NCBI RefSeq assembly: GCF_963678835.1
Contig: NZ_OY787469.1
Coordinates: forward strand, 3,472,001-3,536,000
Reading direction: 5' to 3'
Origin: an uncultured Desulfuromonas sp.
GTDB lineage: Bacteria > Desulfobacterota > Desulfuromonadia > Desulfuromonadales > Desulfuromonadaceae
DNA length: 64,000 nt
Shown: positions 1 through 6,532 of the stretch, piece by piece
How the letters are laid out: every line of letters starts with the position of its first letter
How positions within the stretch are numbered: position 1 is the first letter of the stretch
Position numbers and translations under genes: made by a program
Notes under the pieces: generated by a model
Databases searched by the model: none
Told to the model about the DNA's origin: nothing
The model's input: only the letters and a program-made list of their open reading frames with translations

Positions 1-155
1 GTAATTTTAACGGGAAATAATATTGTTCCTTCGATTACGGGAGCGTGATCGCCGATTCGATAAAAACCCAAAAGATGTTTCAAATGATGAGGATTCTTTT
101 CGTACTCTTTTTCCATTGAAATACGGAGCTGTTCCTTTTCACAATCTTGAATCAT
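1..155 (-). CDS. Partial integron-cassette gene, unknown function (left edge)
   Basis: An open frame runs from an ATG at 155 leftwards off the window without a stop. A purine-rich AAAGG lies 7 bases before the ATG. The visible start reads MIQDCEKEQLRISMEKEYEK, a charged N-terminus that I do not recognise. It begins 24 bases beyond the attC site at 180-251, which is where the next cassette gene of the array should start. Only about 51 codons are visible, so no function can be given. Calling it a gene rests on its position, ribosome binding site and open frame. Confidence 0.5.
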   Translation of the reverse strand, partial: MIQDCEKEQLRISMEKEYEKNPHHLKHLLGFYRIGDHAPVIEGTILFPVKI

Positions 156-179
156 TTGGCGACCTTTTCAATTTTTGCC

Positions 180-251
180 AACTAACGCCCTGGCTTTGTG
201 GCGCACCGAAGCGCCAGCGTAGGTGCGTCCGCCAACAGCCACTTGTTATAG
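180..251 (-). other. attC: attC recombination site (72 bp)
   Basis: The site is bounded by AACTAAC on the left and GTTATAG on the right. The interior folds on itself: GGCTTTGTGGCGCACC on the left pairs with GGTGCGTCCGCCAACAGCC on the right, leaving unpaired bases as in true attC hairpins. The stop codon of the monooxygenase-family gene lies inside the right-hand box, the usual cassette arrangement. It is the best-formed attC in the window together with the one at 5357-5469. Confidence 0.85.
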
Positions 252-539
252 CTTTTTCATCAATGTTACTTCAGTTGGTGCTGCCAGCCAGTGTTCGAAT
301 TTCTGTGCGACCAGCTGTGTATGCTTCTCTTGATGATGGTTATCTAAGGCAGCCTTCGTCTGCCATTCTTCAAAAAGGTGAATGTGACGTCCACAATCAG
401 ACACGAACAGATCAAACTGAACACAGCCATCTTCATTTCTTGTCGCCTCTAGAATCCCTAGCAACTCATTCTTTGCCTGCTCAAAGTGCTCATTCTTAGG
501 TGTGATTTTTGCGAAAACAAACGTGTTACTTTCTGACAT
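246..539 (-). CDS. Antibiotic biosynthesis monooxygenase (ABM) domain protein, integron cassette
   Basis: This 97-residue protein has the pattern of the small dimeric ABM/YgiN family: a start of the FVFAKITPK type, an acidic stretch with GCVQFDLFVSD, then HLFEEWQTKAALDNHHQEKH. Members are ferredoxin-like-fold enzymes that oxidise quinols or similar substrates, or degrade haem; the substrate here is unknown. The ATG at 539 was chosen because AAGGAG lies 7 bases upstream; the frame continues upstream only into the attI copy. The stop codon is inside the attC at 180-251. It sits directly behind a second attI copy (573-615), so it is a first-position cassette of a second array. Confidence 0.85.
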   Translation of the reverse strand: MSESNTFVFAKITPKNEHFEQAKNELLGILEATRNEDGCVQFDLFVSDCGRHIHLFEEWQTKAALDNHHQEKHTQLVAQKFEHWLAAPTEVTLMKKL

Positions 540-572
540 AAAACTATCTCCTTTACGACTAACTTTAGCTAT

Positions 573-615
573 AACAGTGTTGATAGGTGGAAAATTTTCC
601 ATCTATCACACTCTA
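573..615 (-). other. attI: Second copy of the integron attI region
   Basis: These 43 bases are identical to 6378-6420, which lies next to the integrase gene. The block starts at AAC of the cassette junction and ends at CACTCTA, after which the two loci diverge completely. It carries the head-to-head pair of the 12-mer TTTTCCAYYTAT (583-594 minus, 595-606 plus). A cassette gene starts on its left, as expected of a working attI, but on its right is a transposase remnant rather than an integrase. Confidence 0.75.
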
Positions 616-698
616 CTGAAGTTTAGAATTACACCCCTCCCCAAGCCAGCCTGATTCGGCGCTGGGAAGCGTTCATTAATAACTGAAAATTGTCGAAG

Positions 699-1073
699 TT
701 AAGCTGTTTTGTGTGGATCAGGTGGCCGATCCGGTTTTTTGCCCCGGTTTTGAGGGCTGAATTTTCCCGACTTCGGGTTCCAGTGGCTGCGGATATCGAC
801 ATGACCAAAAATCCTTTGCAACCCTTGGCGCACACGCCCGGCCGTGATCGGCTGTTTGTCTCTCCAAGGGCAGAGAGAGGCGAGGTCTTCCACCTGTTCA
901 CTGTTCTGTTGAGCCAACAACTGTGGCAGCGCATAGCTGGTTGAAAGAATCTGTGTCCAACGATGCAGCACCTGACGCGTTTGCTGCCACGTGTCCTTCC
1001 AGCCCCAACGGTTCTTAAGCTGATTGAACAGGTCCTCGATGGACCACCTGCGGTTACGGGCACAGAGGGACAT
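699..1073 (-). pseudogene. DDE transposase C-terminal remnant (IS4-like superfamily)
   Basis: About 124 codons remain of the 3' end of a DDE transposase. The segment RRWSIEDLFNQLK matches the R-x3-E-x6-K signature around the catalytic Glu, followed by WGWKDTWQQTRQVLHRW. An in-frame stop lies just upstream of position 1073, so the N-terminal part with the two catalytic Asp residues is gone. It lies between the second attI copy and the IS110-like element. The most likely history is truncation by that later insertion or by a deletion. Confidence 0.7.
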
Positions 1074-1081
1074 TCTATTTT

Positions 1082-1378
1082 ACCCCGGTCAATAAAAAAA
1101 TATTTCTCAAGTAAATCAATTAGTTAAAGCTTGAGCCTGACTTTTCACGCACCTGTCCCATTGTGTCTATACCGGCGTTGTCCCACATCTTGGCGAATCT
1201 TGAGTTTCATCGTTACGAGTATCCGGCATCCCCTGCCCGCAGTGGGAACAGGGCCGCCTCAGCATTCCTTATCCAAGCTTCAAGATTCCAGTGAGAGGCC
1301 CTTGTTTGTCCCGCCCGAGGTCCATTGCCTCAACGTTCTTGATCGGGCTCTTCTCGCCGCCGACTGTTTAAGGAGCAA
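1082..1378 (-). other. Non-coding tail of the IS110-like element; candidate bridge-RNA region
   Basis: This is almost 300 bases downstream of the transposase with no credible gene. In IS1111-group elements the structured bridge RNA that specifies target and donor is encoded in this position, whereas IS110-group elements carry it upstream of the gene. The upstream non-coding part here is only about 100 bases, which favours the downstream position. I did not fold the sequence, so this is an inference from layout. Confidence 0.3.
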
Positions 1379-2668
1379 TCACGTCCTTGTGAAGCAGTCG
1401 GAATCAAACGCCTGGTTCCGTTTCATCAGGGTCCAGGCAATAATCAGCATTTTGGCCGCCAACTTGACCCGCATCTTTAACTTGATGCCGCGTTCCATTT
1501 CCCGCCCTTTGAGCAGGCCGGTAAAATAGGTACGGATGGTTGCATCTTTGTAGCTGGCAATTTGTGCCGCCTGCACCAGGGCATAGCGCAATCCGGCTTT
1601 GCCTTGTTTGGAGATGACAGGTATCGCGCTGTCGCTTTTCTTGCCGCTTCGTGAAGCGCTGAGGTCCAGTCCCGCCAGACGCAGGACCTGCTTGCGGCTG
1701 GTAAAGCGATTGGCATCGCCAATGGCCGCCAGGGTCATGGCTGAGACGATGGGGCCAAAGCCGGGGATTGTCAGCAGACAGGCGTAGGCCGGGAACGTTT
1801 GCGCAACGTCCTTGAGTCGTTTTTCCAAGTCATGCTTGATCTGGCGCACCTGACGGAGCTGTTCGACCAGTGCGCGGCCCTCCCAGGCTGCCGAGTCGGG
1901 CAAGGCGCAGCCGACGGAAAGCTGACTGGCCTGCCAGATGGCCTCTAACAGGCGTTCTTGAGCCATGGAGCGTTTTTGCATCTGGTAGCCCCGGCGAAAA
2001 TCGTCAAAGGACATCGCGGCAATGCGTGCCGGGTCGAAATCGTTGGCAATGAGATCGAGAATGAGGCCATCTTGCCCGCCTTGGGGCATCTGCTTGTCCA
2101 ATTCCGGGAAATACTGGGCCAGTAAATTGTTGCGGATGCGCATTCGCAAGCCGTGTTCCTGCTTTTTTAACTTGGCCCGATAAGCGAGCAAACTGCGTAA
2201 TTCACGGATCGCATCCTCGCCGGGATCATAAAATTGGCAGCGCCCCTGACTAACCAGATCAGCAATATTCGCGGCATCCTTGGTGTCGTTTTTGTCCCAG
2301 CGGCCATCCAGCAACGTTCTGTTTTTGGCTACGGCAACATTGGAGACATAAACAACCTGCTCGTTGTTGCGAATCAAATATTCAGCCAGTGGTTTGTGAT
2401 AAGAAGCCGTTGGTTCGACACCATAGACACATTTTTTCAACGTGTGCTTCACCATCAGGCTATCCGCCATGGCCTGAAGCTTTTTAAAATCTTCGATGGT
2501 ATTGTAAAAGATCAATTTTTTCCAAAGCGTCCTGCCGTTTGCATCGCCGAAAAAAGCATGATGTTTATCCTTGGCAATATCAATCCCGACCACCAGTGTC
2601 GTTTTGCAGCCGCGAATGGATTCGCGCAACTTCCTGAACTGTTGTAACCTGTCTTGTGCTTGCGTCAT
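1379..2668 (-). CDS. IS110-family transposase (DEDD)
   Basis: This 429-residue protein has the IS110 layout. The N-terminal RuvC-like DEDD domain contains VGIDIAKDKHH near residue 28, GVEPTASYHKPL near 103 and NDTKDAANIADL near 147. The C-terminal Transposase_20 domain carries LTIPGFGPIVSAMTLAAIGD and RLAGLDLSASRSGKK with the conserved Ser. It catalyses cut-and-paste-like movement through a circular intermediate guided by an RNA. The start at 2668 has GGAGG 7 bases upstream. The gene looks intact and the length is normal, so the element may still be active. Confidence 0.92.
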   Translation of the reverse strand: MTQAQDRLQQFRKLRESIRGCKTTLVVGIDIAKDKHHAFFGDANGRTLWKKLIFYNTIEDFKKLQAMADSLMVKHTLKKCVYGVEPTASYHKPLAEYLIRNNEQVVYVSNVAVAKNRTLLDGRWDKNDTKDAANIADLVSQGRCQFYDPGEDAIRELRSLLAYRAKLKKQEHGLRMRIRNNLLAQYFPELDKQMPQGGQDGLILDLIANDFDPARIAAMSFDDFRRGYQMQKRSMAQERLLEAIWQASQLSVGCALPDSAAWEGRALVEQLRQVRQIKHDLEKRLKDVAQTFPAYACLLTIPGFGPIVSAMTLAAIGDANRFTSRKQVLRLAGLDLSASRSGKKSDSAIPVISKQGKAGLRYALVQAAQIASYKDATIRTYFTGLLKGREMERGIKLKMRVKLAAKMLIIAWTLMKRNQAFDSDCFTRT

Positions 2669-2770
2669 AAAATGCCTCCTTTGCGTAAACGTTGCATTCG
2701 TTGACCATTACACAAAATGGAGCAGGAAACAGGCTGTTGTTTTACTATGTTTTTTTATAATTTCCGGGGA

Positions 2771-2794
2771 GTTAATTCGCTTACAATGTTAGAT
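2771..2794 (-). other. attC: attC half-site at the edge of the IS110-like element
   Basis: The right-hand box GTTAGAT (2788-2794) is preceded by TTAATTCGCTTACAAT, as in the outer arm of an attC site. The complementary arm is missing because the insertion sequence begins immediately to the left. It marks the end of a short cassette-like segment (about 2795-3029) that contains no convincing gene. Confidence 0.5.
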
Positions 2795-2797
2795 ATA

Positions 2798-2966
2798 ACG
2801 TAGTTGATATTTTGATTTTAGGAAAAAATATCTCACCGCCGCTATCCCCAGAAAATAGTGCGACATTCGCTTCATAGAACAAGTCATATATTCTAAGAGC
2901 CCAGGAAATCTCTGGGATTGCATGACACAAACAAAAAAACCAGGAATGTCAAAATATCAACTACGT
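2798..2966. repeat. 169-bp element with 18-bp perfect inverted ends
   Basis: ACGTAGTTGATATTTTGA at 2798-2815 is the exact reverse complement of the bases at 2949-2966. The interior has no credible gene and includes a smaller imperfect palindrome around CCCAGGAAATCTCTGGG. It fills most of the small interval between the attC half-site at 2788 and the attC at 3030. It could be a miniature inverted-repeat element or a non-coding cassette with an unusually long hairpin. No target duplication was found. Confidence 0.6.
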
Positions 2967-3029
2967 CCCCTCCCCGTCCTATCAAAAACAATCCGATATA
3001 TTTTCTTTATCTCTATTACGGCCGGGCTT

Positions 3030-3090
3030 GTCCAACCACAGGATAAGATCGCGGCTCGTTCCTCGCGCTATCTATCCTTATTCGTTAGCC
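3030..3090 (-). other. attC: attC-like site (61 bp)
   Basis: The boxes are GTCCAAC (3030-3036) and GTTAGCC (3084-3090). The left arm AGGATAAGATCGCG pairs with the right arm CGCGCTATCTATCCT, with one or two unpaired bases. The TAG stop of the membrane-protein cassette lies inside it at 3068-3070. It is short for an attC but correctly placed. Confidence 0.65.
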
Positions 3091-4240
3091 CTATAGGTGG
3101 TTCATCAAGAAAATACTCGCTGCTTACAGACCCAATTGTGTTAGAGCCCTTTTGCAGGCGAATCGCATTAGCCCTCGGTAAGAAGACAACAGTATCAATT
3201 GTCTTAGATTCTATCGTGCGGCCATCACTCAACTTAGCAAATATGCGGAATAGGTGCCGAGATGTAACTGGCGCAGCAAAGCGAATAAGCAAATGATCTG
3301 ATTCTCCTGGATTTAAACGATGCGATACGCTTTTTCTCAGGACATATGAGCTTTTTTCGAACTCGAGCACAAAGTCGTATTCACCAGTTACTGGTGATGG
3401 ACCACCTCCTACACGTGGCCAACGCAATGCTTCAGTAGGCTTAAAGGACAAAGAACGGCTCCGTGCATCATCTTTATCTGCGAGTAAATATTCAACTGTC
3501 CCACCAATCCAAATGGGCGACTTACTGCAGTTAACTATCTTTTCTACCTCAGTTGATATGTCTATTAGAACACCGTTAGCTATTTGTTCGTATGAGCGCT
3601 GAATAGTTAACAAAGAATCTGATTTGGCCTTAGCGTGAATTGAAAGAGAGACATTCGCATTAAAAGCCGGACCCCAACCCTCGTTAATAATGTGCACTTG
3701 TAGCAAACCTTTATTACACATCGGCCAAGCCAGAAACAGAGGGCTGTAATCTGGTGAGCTTTGATCAACTTCGACCCTCAACTCCTCGATTTCTATTACA
3801 CTGCCCGAAGGGTTTGAAACAAGAAAATCAACTACTGGGAATTCAACGTTAAAATAACTCCGAGCAGAAAAGGAAGGAATGAGATTATTAAAATAGTACC
3901 CATTAAGAGCTAAACTAACTGGCTTTAATTCTAGTTTTTTGGGCTCTTCCTTAAGCTCATAAGTTACGGCTAGCGGATCTATCCATACCTTTTCATCTAT
4001 AGTGGCTTTTGCATTCTCAAGGACAGTAAAACGAGCATCTGGGTCTTTCAGTGGTGTAAAACGTGCGATTATTGTATCTAGATTTGTGATTATCGCGATA
4101 ACCACAGCAAGCCCACCAGAAAGCAACAAAACGATTTTTCTTGCCCTTGATGAAGCAAGGGCTATTTTATCTGTAAATGAAGGCTTCTTGGGCAGAGGCC
4201 TGCCATTTTCATCTAGAATTTCTGGCTCTTTTTGCTGCAT
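3068..4240 (-). CDS. Hypothetical single-span membrane protein, integron cassette
   Basis: This 390-residue protein begins MQQKEPEILDENGRPLPKK. A charged cytosolic stretch leads to one hydrophobic segment (IVLLLSGGLAVVIAIITNL, roughly residues 36-54), then a long, mostly beta-type domain predicted to lie outside the membrane. I recognise no family. The ATG at 4240 is preferred because the upstream attC (4253-4358) ends 13 bases before it; a longer start would lie inside that site. The stop lies inside the attC at 3030-3090. The sequence is clearly more AT-rich than the housekeeping genes, consistent with capture from another source. Confidence 0.75.
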   Translation of the reverse strand: MQQKEPEILDENGRPLPKKPSFTDKIALASSRARKIVLLLSGGLAVVIAIITNLDTIIARFTPLKDPDARFTVLENAKATIDEKVWIDPLAVTYELKEEPKKLELKPVSLALNGYYFNNLIPSFSARSYFNVEFPVVDFLVSNPSGSVIEIEELRVEVDQSSPDYSPLFLAWPMCNKGLLQVHIINEGWGPAFNANVSLSIHAKAKSDSLLTIQRSYEQIANGVLIDISTEVEKIVNCSKSPIWIGGTVEYLLADKDDARSRSLSFKPTEALRWPRVGGGPSPVTGEYDFVLEFEKSSYVLRKSVSHRLNPGESDHLLIRFAAPVTSRHLFRIFAKLSDGRTIESKTIDTVVFLPRANAIRLQKGSNTIGSVSSEYFLDEPPIGLTNKDR

Positions 4241-4252
4241 GATCTTTAAATG

Positions 4253-4358
4253 GGTTAACGTTTTTGATAACGGGCGGCGTGCTGATCTATACACACCACC
4301 AAATTATTCGGATTAAGTAGCAGCCGTATCTTCCGTCCTGTTTATTGCATGGTTAGAT
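4253..4358 (-). other. attC: attC-like site (about 106 bp)
   Basis: The right box GTTAGAT (4352-4358) is canonical and contains the stop codon of the DUF4062 gene. On the left, GGTTAAC (4253-4259) is a weaker match. Imperfect pairing is seen between GATAACGGGCGG on the left and CCGTCCTGTTTATTGC on the right, with CGGCGTGCTG against CAGCCG further in. The left boundary is uncertain. Confidence 0.55.
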
Positions 4359-5336
4359 ATTTGTTTCTTTTCTGAAGTCTTCATGAATGTGGTTGAAATA
4401 TTTTTTAGCTCGATCATTCATTTCAACCTTTTTGCCTACGTACACTCCCCAATATCCGACTTCTTTGCTGTCGTCATTTAATGCGCTTACTGTATAGCTA
4501 CGCATTTCACCTGACTCCATTAAGCTATTAATGTCTGGACGTTCTTCAATTACGTTGATTTCAATCTCGCCTTTTTTTAAAAACTCATCAAAAGTGTTTG
4601 ATTCAAGCAACAACGGTACGGCAGAATCTAGACTTCCGACAATGTTCTCAATTAATTCGCTGTATGATTTTCTTCCAATCTCATCGCTTAGCAAGAACCT
4701 TGTTGCTCTTAGATATCGAAGTGGCTCTGGCCCCTTGTTTTTAAGAAGTTCATGTCTGACTGTTTTGATTTCTGAAAGAACATCTTTTAATTGAATCTTT
4801 ACTGGGTCAAACTTTTTTGTCAAAAGGTCACCGAAAATGTGAGCAATTTGCTTTTTTAAGTGATTGCGTGCTTCCGTAGCGGAATTAAATTGTAAGATTC
4901 CATTATTTAAGGCTGAACCAGAAATATCATTTATGAATTTGAAGGTGTCCTCGGGACAGTCCATGCCTGGAAATTCTTGTTTAGTTGTATTTCTTGAATT
5001 GGCATCATAAACCCTCTTAAATGTCATTACTTCACTGTCAACAATAGTAATGATTGGTATGTTTGACTCTTTAGCTGTTAAAAATTCATTGTGCGTAACG
5101 CTCACCCCATTACTTGCCTTTGAGCTATATCTTTTTCCCAATATAAGAATGGCAAGTTGGCAGTCTCGCATAGAAACATAGCAAGAGTTTTCAGCTGTGG
5201 TTGATGGAAGGTAGCCGATATCTCCGTAATCACTCATGATTGGAATATAGCTTAGCTCTGAAACTGTTTCTCTTATTGCATCTCTGAGGTGCTGTAAGTC
5301 TAAGATGGTAGAACTAATAAATATTTTCGGTATCAT
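4353..5336 (-). CDS. DUF4062 domain protein, integron cassette
   Basis: This 327-residue protein starts MIPKIFISSTILDLQHLRDA, the hallmark of DUF4062, followed by MRDCQLAILILGKRYSS and THNEFLTAKESNIPIITIV. The N-terminal 150 residues resemble a TIR/SIR2-like Rossmann sensor or effector fold. DUF4062 is found alone or at the N-terminus of large STAND NTPases, some of them linked to phage defence. The rest of the protein (about residues 170-327) shows no domain I can name. The TAA stop lies inside the attC at 4253-4358 and the start is 21 bases from the next attC, so it is a complete single-gene cassette. Confidence 0.85.
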   Translation of the reverse strand: MIPKIFISSTILDLQHLRDAIRETVSELSYIPIMSDYGDIGYLPSTTAENSCYVSMRDCQLAILILGKRYSSKASNGVSVTHNEFLTAKESNIPIITIVDSEVMTFKRVYDANSRNTTKQEFPGMDCPEDTFKFINDISGSALNNGILQFNSATEARNHLKKQIAHIFGDLLTKKFDPVKIQLKDVLSEIKTVRHELLKNKGPEPLRYLRATRFLLSDEIGRKSYSELIENIVGSLDSAVPLLLESNTFDEFLKKGEIEINVIEERPDINSLMESGEMRSYTVSALNDDSKEVGYWGVYVGKKVEMNDRAKKYFNHIHEDFRKETNI

Positions 5337-5356
5337 AATAAAACCATTTCTTTGAT

Positions 5357-5469
5357 ATCTAACATTTGCTTAACCTGCGAGGCGTTTTGGCACGATTCTT
5401 GCCGAGGAGCGTAGCGACGACAAGCAAGAATCGTGACATAGCCGAGTCAGGTTGAAGCAGTTGTTAGAA
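5357..5469 (-). other. attC: attC recombination site (113 bp)
   Basis: Boxes are ATCTAAC (5357-5363) and GTTAGAA (5463-5469). The arm TTTGCTTAACCTG pairs with CAGGTTGAAGCAG, leaving one unpaired base, the typical orientation signal of attC. A long inner stem follows: CACGATTCTTGC (5391-5402) with GCAAGAATCGTG. The TAA stop of the GGDEF cassette is within the right box. Confidence 0.88.
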
Positions 5470-6333
5470 CAATTTCTTTTTCATAGATGTTCGGTTTTTA
5501 CCCTTTTCTTTCGAAATATAAACAGCATTATCAGCTTCAGCCATAAGTGTTTCCAGTGTATTCGCATGATATGGACAACATGCTATTCCCATACTCAAAG
5601 TTATATCTGATAACTTATATGAGTGTATTTCTACTTTTTTTCGTATACGTTCTGCTATTTCATAGGCTTTAGACTGATTTGTATGAGGAAGAACCAAAAC
5701 AAACTCATCACCGCCATATCTTGTACATATATCCAAGTCTCGTAAATCTGATGTTATAATTTTTGTAACATTTATAAGAATATCATCACCTGCTTTATGA
5801 CCTAACGTATCATTAACATTCTTAAACTTATCAATATCAATAAACACAATAGAAAAAGGAATTTTATATCGTTTGTATCGAATAAACTCATTGTCAAGAA
5901 ATTGTTTTAAATGTTGCCGATTGTATAATTTTGTTAATGGATCAATAGAAGACAACTCTGCAATTTTTCCAATAAAAGTTTCTCCAATTAATTGAGGGCT
6001 TGATAGTTCCTTTTTAATGTTCGATAAATAATCGAGGGTAGCAACAGTTATTTCAATATTTCTATTTAATAACGATGAAAGTTTATTTTTATGGTCAATT
6101 ATTTCATTCCAAAGCGTAACAGCATTTTGTTTTTCAAATACTTCATGAGTTATGAAGAAAAGCAGTTTTACATATAAATCATCACCTGCTTCGCTTAAGA
6201 GTTTTTCAAAAAGTACTTTTTCTTCTTTATCTTGTATTCTATCTCCAGCTATTCCAGATATGAACTCAGCAGAAAATGATTCGTTATTTAATATTTGAAA
6301 TAATCGATTTTGATAATCTTCTGAATTAGTCAT
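5464..6333 (-). CDS. Diguanylate cyclase (GGDEF), first cassette of the integron
   Basis: This is a soluble 289-residue protein. Residues 1-130 are helical and unclassified and probably sense a signal. The rest is a GGDEF domain with SIDPLTKLYNRQHL, DIDKFKNVNDTLGHKAGD and an intact YGGDEF motif. RDLD five residues before GGDEF is a product-inhibition I-site. It should make c-di-GMP from two GTP. There is no EAL or transmembrane segment. GAGGA precedes the ATG at 6333. It occupies the cassette position nearest attI, so it may be expressed from a promoter in attI or the integrase region. The gene is very AT-rich compared with the chromosomal GGDEF genes at 38-46 kb. Confidence 0.9.
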   Translation of the reverse strand: MTNSEDYQNRLFQILNNESFSAEFISGIAGDRIQDKEEKVLFEKLLSEAGDDLYVKLLFFITHEVFEKQNAVTLWNEIIDHKNKLSSLLNRNIEITVATLDYLSNIKKELSSPQLIGETFIGKIAELSSIDPLTKLYNRQHLKQFLDNEFIRYKRYKIPFSIVFIDIDKFKNVNDTLGHKAGDDILINVTKIITSDLRDLDICTRYGGDEFVLVLPHTNQSKAYEIAERIRKKVEIHSYKLSDITLSMGIACCPYHANTLETLMAEADNAVYISKEKGKNRTSMKKKLF

Positions 6334-6377
6334 ATTCTTGTCCTCTTCTATTCGCGCCGCGATAGCGGCGTCGTTCT

Positions 6378-6420
6378 AACAGTGTTGATAGGTGGAAAAT
6401 TTTCCATCTATCACACTCTA
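6378..6420 (-). other. attI: Primary attI region next to the integrase gene
   Basis: The junction with the first cassette is GTTAGAAC (minus strand, 6373-6380). The 43 bases from AAC at 6378 to CACTCTA at 6420 are repeated exactly at 573-615. The core includes the perfect palindrome GGAAAATTTTCC. Its position between a divergent cassette and intI, and the point at which the two copies diverge, define it as the attachment region. Confidence 0.75.
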
Positions 6421-6512
6421 TAGAATGGACTATTTTCCACCTATTGGTATATTTAACGCAAAACATGGAAAATCAGTTTCCATGTTTTGCGTTTCTGATA
6501 TTTTCCACTTAT
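6388..6512. promoter_or_regulatory. Four copies of a 12-mer and a hairpin between attI and intI
   Basis: The 12-mer TTTTCCAYYTAT occurs at 6388-6399 (minus) and at 6400-6411, 6433-6444 and 6501-6512 (all plus). Between the last two copies, 6456-6492 forms a perfect 16-bp inverted repeat (arm ACGCAAAACATGGAAA) with a 5-base loop. Known attI sites carry accessory integrase-binding repeats, so these could be IntI sites. They could equally be operator sites controlling intI or the cassette promoter. No LexA box of the E. coli type was recognised. Confidence 0.5.
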
Positions 6513-6532
6513 CACCGTATGTAGGGCTAAAA

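Larger units (their letters stand above)
1082..2772 (-). mobile_element. IS110-family insertion sequence (ends approximate)
   Basis: The element contains a complete DEDD transposase with about 100 bases of non-coding DNA upstream and about 300 downstream. The proposed ends carry related inward-facing sequences: CCCCGGTCAATAAAAAAA on the left and CCCCGGAAATTATAAAAAAA on the right, minus strand. This would fit the IS1111 group, whose members have subterminal inverted repeats and often target attC sites. The right end abuts an attC half-site (2771-2794). No matching half is seen on the left, where the DDE remnant lies, so that side has been rearranged. Exact ends cannot be fixed by eye. Confidence 0.65.

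Noticed and set aside
23..499. 158-codon frame on the plus strand at the left edge
   Set aside because: It crosses the attC and runs antisense to the better-supported cassette genes.
629..1063. 144-codon frame overlapping the DDE transposase remnant
   Set aside because: A different frame of the same DNA; only the frame ending at 699 shows transposase motifs.
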